A DNA stretch of 64,000 nucleotides from Gammaproteobacteria bacterium HGW-Gammaproteobacteria-1 (GTDB lineage Bacteria; Pseudomonadota; Gammaproteobacteria; Thiohalomonadales; Thiohalomonadaceae), in contig PGZL01000013.1 of NCBI GenBank assembly GCA_002840095.1, positions 62,001 to 126,000 of the forward strand, in the 5' to 3' direction. Position numbers and translations under genes: made by a program. This document shows positions 59,650-64,000 of the stretch, piece after piece (position 1 is the stretch's first letter; each line of letters starts with the position of its first letter). Below the pieces are notes generated by a model, which ran no database searches, had not been told where the DNA came from, and saw only the letters and a list, made by a program, of their open reading frames with translations.

Positions 59650-59689
59650 TGAATACCAGATGAGACTCGCAGCACCACGGAACAACCCA

Positions 59690-59805
59690 ATGTAGGGCGG
59701 GTTGCAACCCGCCAACCTTATGTCCCCTCCCCCTGAGGGGGCCGACTACCTGGATGTAGTCGGTTGGAAACGCAGGGAGCACGTTTCTTAGGGATAGGGA
59801 CAGGG
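59690..59805. repeat. palindromic repeats in the rnfE-rnfH junction
   Basis: The perfect palindrome GGCGGGTTGCAACCCGCC at 59696-59713 (second copy of the one at 35712) is followed by GACTACCTGGATGTAGTCGG and a TTGGAAACGCAGGGAGCACG motif (59743-59785), a diverged copy of the rnfB/C and rnfD/G repeat. No gene lies in the 189-bp gap. Confidence 0.8.
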
Positions 59806-59838
59806 GGATCAATACGACCCTCGCAGAGGAGCAACATC

Positions 59839-60117
59839 ATGCGCATCAGCATCGCCTACGCCGAACCGCACTATCAGTTCTGGCAGGATCTCGACCTCGA
59901 CGACGGCGCCACCGTCGCCTACGCCATCGAGCGCTCCGGCATACTCGGCCGCTTTCCCGAGATCAATCTGGAGGAGCAGAAAGTGGGCGTATTCGGCAAG
60001 GTGGTGAAACTGGACGCCACCCTCAGCGAGGGCGATCGCCTGGAGATCTATCGCCCCATCACCGCCGACCCGGAGACGGTACCGCGCAAGGACGGCGGCG
60101 ACGACGACGAGGAATGA
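59839..60117 (+). CDS. rnfH: RnfH family protein
   Basis: A 92-residue protein starting MRISIAYAEPHYQFWQDLDL with AGAGGA before the ATG (59839, not the longer frame). The ubiquitin-like beta-grasp pattern (VAYAIERSGILGRFPEINL, VGVFGKVVKLD, LSEGDRLEIYRPI) is that of RnfH, the small soluble protein found at the end of rnf clusters in diazotrophs. Ends with an acidic Asp/Glu tail. Confidence 0.92.
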   Translation: MRISIAYAEPHYQFWQDLDLDDGATVAYAIERSGILGRFPEINLEEQKVGVFGKVVKLDATLSEGDRLEIYRPITADPETVPRKDGGDDDEE

Positions 60118-60147
60118 GCTCTCTTGCAGGAACCTGGGCCCGGCGCG

Positions 60148-60486
60148 CTACATCAGCCGGTGCGGCGCTTCGTCGGACAGGTTGAGCATGCTGGCGATGA
60201 TCTGCAACGCCTCCTTGATCAGCAGGTCGAGGTCGCAGAACGCCGGCGAGCTTTCCAGCACCTGGGCGCCGTCGGCCATGGACACGCGCAGGGAGCACGT
60301 GTCGTCCGCTGCGCGTTCCGAGGAGATGAACAGGCCGGGCTGCGGGTTGCCCTCCTGAGCCACCGCCACGATGTAGCGGTAGCGGATCGGGTCGGGGCTG
60401 TCGATATCACCCAGCACGGTGATTATGAACTCGCCGTACTGGTAGCGGCGCAGGGGTATGGCGGAGTTGATTTTGGGTACGCTCAT
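60148..60486 (-). CDS. unknown protein of nif/rnf neighbourhoods
   Basis: A 112-residue protein of mixed alpha/beta composition beginning MSVPKINSAIPLRRYQYGEF and ending ASMLNLSDEAPHRLM. No motif known to me. It is convergent with rnfH (30 bp) and may share regulation with it, but there is no direct evidence of a link. I cannot assign a function. Confidence 0.6.
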   Translation of the reverse strand: MSVPKINSAIPLRRYQYGEFIITVLGDIDSPDPIRYRYIVAVAQEGNPQPGLFISSERAADDTCSLRVSMADGAQVLESSPAFCDLDLLIKEALQIIASMLNLSDEAPHRLM

Positions 60487-60553
60487 CGGCCTGTCTCGAT
60501 GGTATCTTCCGGATAGTGGTCGACATGGGGGCGCCTGAGCCGATCACAACGCT

Positions 60554-60910
60554 TCAGAGAAACAGCCGGCTCCAGCCTTCCATCTCGAAGCCGTTGCCTT
60601 CCAGCAGCTGCACGCCGATGAGGTAGATGCCGGCGGCCTCGGTTTCGCGCGACCACATCACCTCGCCGCCGAGAAAGTAGCGCCCGCCCTGTTCCGTCAC
60701 GTCGACCTCCAGCCCCAGCCGGCTGCCCGCGGCGATGGCCGTTTCCAGCAGGAGACGCAGGCCGGTGGCGGATACGTCCACGGTGGAGCATTCCACCTCG
60801 GTCCCGACCAATTCCGGCCGATCCGGCGCGGCGAGGATTTTCACTACCACGTTCTCGTCGCGCAGCAGACGCGTGGCGCTGCGGCGCTCTTCCTCTTCCG
60901 GCATGGGCAT
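60554..60910 (-). CDS. PilZ-domain protein
   Basis: A protein of about 118 residues whose PilZ motifs are ERRSATRLL (RxxxR) near residue 7-15 and STVDVSATGLRL (DxSxxG) near 40-50. PilZ domains bind cyclic-di-GMP. No other domain is attached, so it is probably a small c-di-GMP adaptor. The start at 60910 is favoured by AAGGAAA upstream; the ORF extends further but without a better signal. Confidence 0.85.
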   Translation of the reverse strand: MPMPEEEERRSATRLLRDENVVVKILAAPDRPELVGTEVECSTVDVSATGLRLLLETAIAAGSRLGLEVDVTEQGGRYFLGGEVMWSRETEAAGIYLIGVQLLEGNGFEMEGWSRLFL

Positions 60911-61017
60911 GGCCTGTTTCCTTGTTTGGCGCTGAAGACAGCGCAAGACTGTAACCATTGCGGCGTCACGGCTCAAGGGCGGGCGGGTATAATCGCCACA
61001 GCACTTCAACGACCGCC

Positions 61018-62088
61018 ATGTCCAGAAACCACACCCGACTGCTCCATGGCCGCGGCGCCACCGGCAACCCGGACAACCGTTACGCCGCGCACCGCCGCGA
61101 GGCGGTCGATGACGGCTGGGACAATCTGGACCAGCCGCCGCCGCCGTTGCGCACCGAGCTGCTCGTCGACAGCAGCCGCAGCGTCATCACCTACAACGAC
61201 TCGCCCGACGTTCCCTTCGACCGCTCCATCAATCCCTATCGCGGCTGCGAACACGGCTGCGTCTACTGCTTCGCCCGGCCGACCCACGCCTGGCTCGGCC
61301 TGTCGCCGGGGCTGGATTTCGAGAGCCGCCTGTTCCACAAGCCCGATGCCCCGCAACTTTTGCGCCACGAGCTCTCCCGGCCGGGCTACCGCTGTGCGCC
61401 CATCGCCCTCGGCATCAACACCGACGCCTACCAGCCGGTGGAGCGCGGCCTCGGGCTGACCCGCGCCGTCATCGAAGTGCTGGACGAGTTTCGCCAGCCC
61501 TTCAGCGTGATCACCAAATCATCGCTCATCGAACGGGATATCGATCTGCTGGCGCCCCTGGCGCAACGCAACCTGGCCCACGTCGCCCTGTCCATCACCA
61601 CCCTGGACCGTACACTGGCGCGCACGCTGGAGCCGCGCGCCGCGGCGCCGCAGCGGCGCCTGGAAACCATCCGCCGCCTGCGTGAGGCGGGCATCCCGGT
61701 CACCGTGCTGATAGCGCCGCTGATCCCGGTGCTCACTGATCACGAACTGGAAACCATTCTGCAAGCGGTGCACGATGCCGGCGCGCTCAACGCCGGGTAT
61801 GTGCTGCTGCGCCTGCCCCATGAGGTGGGAGAAATGTTTCAGGACTGGCTGCGTGTCCATGCGCCACTCAAGGCGGAGCATGTGCTGAACCGTCTGCGCG
61901 ACTGCCGCGGCGGCAGGGACTACGACAGCCGCTTCGGCAAACGCATGCGCGGCGAGGGTGACTATGCCGACCTGCTCAGCCGCCGCTTCCGCCTCGCCTA
62001 TCGCCGACTGGGTTTCGACGACACGCCGCCGCTGGACTGCGAGCAGTTCCGGGTGCCGGGACAGGCGGTGCAGCTGGGGCTGTTCTGA
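61018..62088 (+). CDS. PA0069-type radical SAM protein
   Basis: A 356-residue protein from the ATG at 61018. The radical SAM [4Fe-4S] motif is CEHGCVYC (Cys-x3-Cys-x2-Cys) within NPYRGCEHGCVYCFARPTH, a pattern of the PA0069/SPL-like family of spore photolyase relatives. TITTLDRTLARTLEPRAAAP and GGRDYDSRF are further conserved segments. The cellular substrate is not established. It is divergent from the PilZ gene. Confidence 0.88.
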   Translation: MSRNHTRLLHGRGATGNPDNRYAAHRREAVDDGWDNLDQPPPPLRTELLVDSSRSVITYNDSPDVPFDRSINPYRGCEHGCVYCFARPTHAWLGLSPGLDFESRLFHKPDAPQLLRHELSRPGYRCAPIALGINTDAYQPVERGLGLTRAVIEVLDEFRQPFSVITKSSLIERDIDLLAPLAQRNLAHVALSITTLDRTLARTLEPRAAAPQRRLETIRRLREAGIPVTVLIAPLIPVLTDHELETILQAVHDAGALNAGYVLLRLPHEVGEMFQDWLRVHAPLKAEHVLNRLRDCRGGRDYDSRFGKRMRGEGDYADLLSRRFRLAYRRLGFDDTPPLDCEQFRVPGQAVQLGLF

Positions 62089-62101
62089 CGCAGCCTGTCG
62101 T

Positions 62102-62443
62102 TCAGCGGGTGTTCAACAACACCAGTGCCACGCCCAGGGCCGTCACCGCAAACGCCAGCGCGACCCCGCACAGCACGAGCACACGGCGCAGCTTCGCCTC
62201 GGCGAGGGTCGCCGCCTGCTCCATGGCCGTCACCGTCGCCTGCAACTGCGCCGCCAGTTCCCGCACATGCACGGCATTCTGCGCGGCCGCCGTCTGCAGT
62301 TCCTCGATTTGCTGCTGCTGCAAGGACGCCTGGCCGGCGGCGGCCGCCTCCCGGCGCCGGGTGAACACCGGCACCGCCGCTGAAATGATCGTGCCCACGT
62401 GGGGCAGCACGGCTTTCAATGCGGGCAACAGCCAGGGCGCCAT
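62102..62443 (-). CDS. small membrane protein with coiled-coil region
   Basis: A 113-residue protein with a hydrophobic N-terminal stretch (LLPALKAVLPHVGTIISAAVPVF), a Gln/Ala-rich coiled coil (ASLQQQQIEELQTAAAQNAVHV and on) and a C-terminal membrane helix (VLVLCGVALAFAVTALGVALVLL). No family assigned. It lies 17 bp from the next minus-strand gene and could be co-transcribed with it. Confidence 0.6.
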   Translation of the reverse strand: MAPWLLPALKAVLPHVGTIISAAVPVFTRRREAAAAGQASLQQQQIEELQTAAAQNAVHVRELAAQLQATVTAMEQAATLAEAKLRRVLVLCGVALAFAVTALGVALVLLNTR

Positions 62444-62460
62444 GGTTCGCTCCTGCGCGC

Positions 62461-62976
62461 CTAGAACCTGATGCCTACGCTGACGTAGCCGATGTCCTGT
62501 TCGATCTGCGTGTACTCCAGTTCCAGCTGGGCGACACCGAGACTGAAGCCGACGCCGACGCCGAGGGAGCTGCCGCTGTCGGTGGCTGACACCGAACCGA
62601 TGGTGACTTCCTCGTGCAGGAAGCCGGCCTTGGCGACGAGATAGATGGCACCGGCGGTGCGGAACACGCCGTAAACGGCCTGGGTATCGACGCTGACGTC
62701 GTTGCCGGCGTAGTCGCCCTTATTGATGCTGGTGGTGAACTCGCCCTGCACGCCCACGTCGCCGAGCACCACGCCCCACTCGTGTCCGACCAGGACGCCG
62801 GCGTTGGTGGGATCGCCGACACCGGCCGTGTCGATCATCATCGGACCGGTATTGGCACCGAAATACCAGTCGGCGGCGGCCGTCGGTGCTGCGGCAAGGC
62901 CGGTCAGCAGCAGGCCGGCGATGAATGCGCTCCTGCACGTGCGGGTGAAGGACGGGGCATACGGGATGTTGAACAT
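62461..62976 (-). CDS. small outer-membrane beta-barrel protein
   Basis: A 171-residue protein with a signal peptide (SAFIAGLLLTGLAAAPTAAA, cleavage near residue 35). The mature part starts DWYFGANTGPM, alternates hydrophobic beta strands (VVLGDVGVQGEF, AIYLVAKAGFL) and ends with aromatic Phe (GYVSVGIRF), all typical of eight-stranded OmpA/OmpW-like barrels. A longer in-frame ORF upstream to 63327 is a read-through and lacks a start signal. Ligand unknown. Confidence 0.78.
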   Translation of the reverse strand: MFNIPYAPSFTRTCRSAFIAGLLLTGLAAAPTAAADWYFGANTGPMMIDTAGVGDPTNAGVLVGHEWGVVLGDVGVQGEFTTSINKGDYAGNDVSVDTQAVYGVFRTAGAIYLVAKAGFLHEEVTIGSVSATDSGSSLGVGVGFSLGVAQLELEYTQIEQDIGYVSVGIRF

Positions 62977-63025
62977 GGCGCGGCTCCTTGCTTCGGGGTA
63001 GGGGTGGTTGAGAATAGTAGGCGGT

Positions 63026-63460
63026 TCATGCCTCCGCCGCATAGAGTTTTGCGGCGCGCGCGGCAAAGGCATCGAGCAGGCGCGGCACCAGGAAGTCCAG
63101 CCAGCCGGCCAGCACCGGCGCCAGCAGGCCGTGCAGCTGGTAGTGGGTTTCGGCGCTGACGCGGCACCCGCCAGCCTCTTCCACGAAGCGCCACTCCACG
63201 TCCAGGCGACGGAACGGCCCGTCGGTGGCGCGGATGAATATGCGTGCGGGCGCCTGAAATTCCGCGGTGGAATGAAAGGTGAAGGTGGCCGGGCCGAAGC
63301 CGACGGTCTGCTCCACGTCGAGGGCATCGTCCCCGCGCCGCACGATGCGGGCGCGGCGGTAGCCGGGGACGAATTCGGGATAGTGCTCGATATCGAGCAC
63401 CAGCTGGAACAGCTGGTCGCTGCGGTAGGGCAGGAGGCGGCTGGTCTGCTGAACGGGCAT
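63026..63460 (-). CDS. RatA/COQ10-like START-domain protein
   Basis: A 144-residue protein with the START/polyketide-cyclase fold: VQQTSRLLPYRSDQLFQLVLDIEHYPEFVPGY at the N-terminus and LLAPVLAGWLDFLVPRLLDAFAARA near the end. This family includes RatA and the ubiquinone-chaperone COQ10. The ratB and smpB genes that usually accompany ratA are not adjacent here, so the COQ10-like reading is equally open. Confidence 0.8.
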   Translation of the reverse strand: MPVQQTSRLLPYRSDQLFQLVLDIEHYPEFVPGYRRARIVRRGDDALDVEQTVGFGPATFTFHSTAEFQAPARIFIRATDGPFRRLDVEWRFVEEAGGCRVSAETHYQLHGLLAPVLAGWLDFLVPRLLDAFAARAAKLYAAEA

Positions 63461-63538
63461 GCATCGGGGACCGGGGCGGAAGTCTCGCCCCTATCCTAAC
63501 CCACCGCGCGCCGCCCGGGGCGCGCGGCGGTATCCGTC

Positions 63539-64000
63539 CTAGCCGACGAGGTGGACGACTTCGCAGGCTTCGCCGACGTATTCGTTGACGACGACGATCT
63601 GCGCCTTGCGGAAGAAGTTGAACTCGGTGGCGCTGGCCCAGGTGTAGGCACCCATCATGCGGCCGACGACAAGGTCGCCCTCGTTCAGCTCGGGCAGCAT
63701 GATGTCCTCGTCGATGACGTCGATGCTGTCGCAGGTGGGGCCGGCCAGCACGCTGGGAAAACGCTCGCCGGCCCAGTCCAGGCAGTCCACCGGATACTTG
63801 GCGTGATCGAACATCTGGCCGCTGTAGGAACCGTACACGCCGTCGTCCAGGTAATACCACCAGCGGCCGTCGCGCAGGGCCTTGCCCATCACCGAGGACA
63901 CGGCGGTGATCGCCGGGGCGGAGATGAAGCGGCCCGGCTCGGCGATGAGGCGCACGTCGGCCGGGATCTGCGCCAGCGCCTCGCGGATGGGACGGCAGAA
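63539..64000 (-). CDS. PLP-dependent (ornithine/diaminopimelate-type) decarboxylase, 5' end outside the window
   Basis: The C-terminal 153 or so residues of a fold-type III decarboxylase. Visible are RLIAEPGRFISAPA (the EPGR phosphate-binding motif), YYLDDGVYGSYSG (substrate-pocket YLDDG), GPTCDSIDVIDED (the catalytic Cys of the CDxxD motif) and the terminal MMGAYTWASATEFN barrel. CDS(I)D with a specific ornithine pattern favours ornithine decarboxylase over lysA. The frame is open beyond base 64000 on the minus strand. Confidence 0.9.
   Translation of the reverse strand, partial: FCRPIREALAQIPADVRLIAEPGRFISAPAITAVSSVMGKALRDGRWWYYLDDGVYGSYSGQMFDHAKYPVDCLDWAGERFPSVLAGPTCDSIDVIDEDIMLPELNEGDLVVGRMMGAYTWASATEFNFFRKAQIVVVNEYVGEACEVVHLVG

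Noticed and set aside
62976-63327. N-terminal extension of the outer-membrane barrel protein
   Set aside because: The extension is an out-of-frame read of the START-domain gene; a signal peptide begins at the ATG at 62976.
63503-63531. A GC hairpin between the START gene and the decarboxylase as a terminator
   Set aside because: The stem is strong but no T-run follows on the minus strand, so termination is not supported.

Overview
The window is a chromosomal segment of a GC-rich, nitrogen-fixing gammaproteobacterium. This is inferred from gene content and order: a gidA/gidB-parA-parB-atp block of the kind found near bacterial replication origins, a nifL-nifA regulatory pair and a complete rnfABCDGEH operon. 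Sulfur-oxidising or Chromatiales-like lineages fit, but no gene here fixes the genus. No rRNA, tRNA, CRISPR array, intact transposase or phage structural gene was recognised.

Layout. 0-11.4 kb holds mostly single housekeeping or accessory genes: a DUF2189 membrane protein, an HAD-like protein, a CBS/ArsB-NhaD transporter pair, a solo HicA-like protein, a PDC-type sensor, an exported ATP-dependent DNA ligase, a HEPN/MNT pair, a GH46 chitosanase facing an SGNH hydrolase, and a Rieske-glutamate synthase fusion. 11.4-31.3 kb is an accessory defence island. It starts with hipBA behind four evenly spaced operators. It continues through decayed toxin-antitoxin genes, two XRE regulators and rhuM. It then carries a PD-(D/E)XK nuclease, a SIR2-like protein, an unknown 366-residue protein, a type I restriction system (hsdR-hsdS-prrC-hsdM on the minus strand) with an embedded PrrC-type anticodon nuclease, mrr, and an XRE-ImmA/IrrE protease. 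Several genes in this island survive only as N-terminal stubs.

31.6-50.3 kb returns to core genome: an exported OB-like protein, glmS (with an in-frame palindromic insertion), glmU, an SlyD-like isomerase, the nine-gene atpIBEFHAGDC operon with a clear sigma70 promoter and terminator, parB, parA, rsmG, a FadL-family porin and mnmG, a gamma-glutamylcyclotransferase and a hemerythrin. 50.4-60.1 kb is the nitrogen-fixation regulatory and electron-transport region. nifL-nifA are read leftward and rnfABCDGEH rightward, and the shared intergenic region holds a NifA-type upstream site and a -24/-12 promoter facing rnfA. NifL would gate NifA, and NifA would drive the Rnf complex that supplies low-potential electrons to nitrogenase; no nifHDK genes lie in the window. 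60.1-64 kb holds a PilZ protein, a radical SAM protein, small membrane and outer-membrane proteins, a RatA-like START protein and the 3' part of a PLP-dependent decarboxylase.

Several families of short palindromic repeats run through the window. They fill almost every rnf junction, enter glmS, duplicate the end of parB and form the tail of rnfG.
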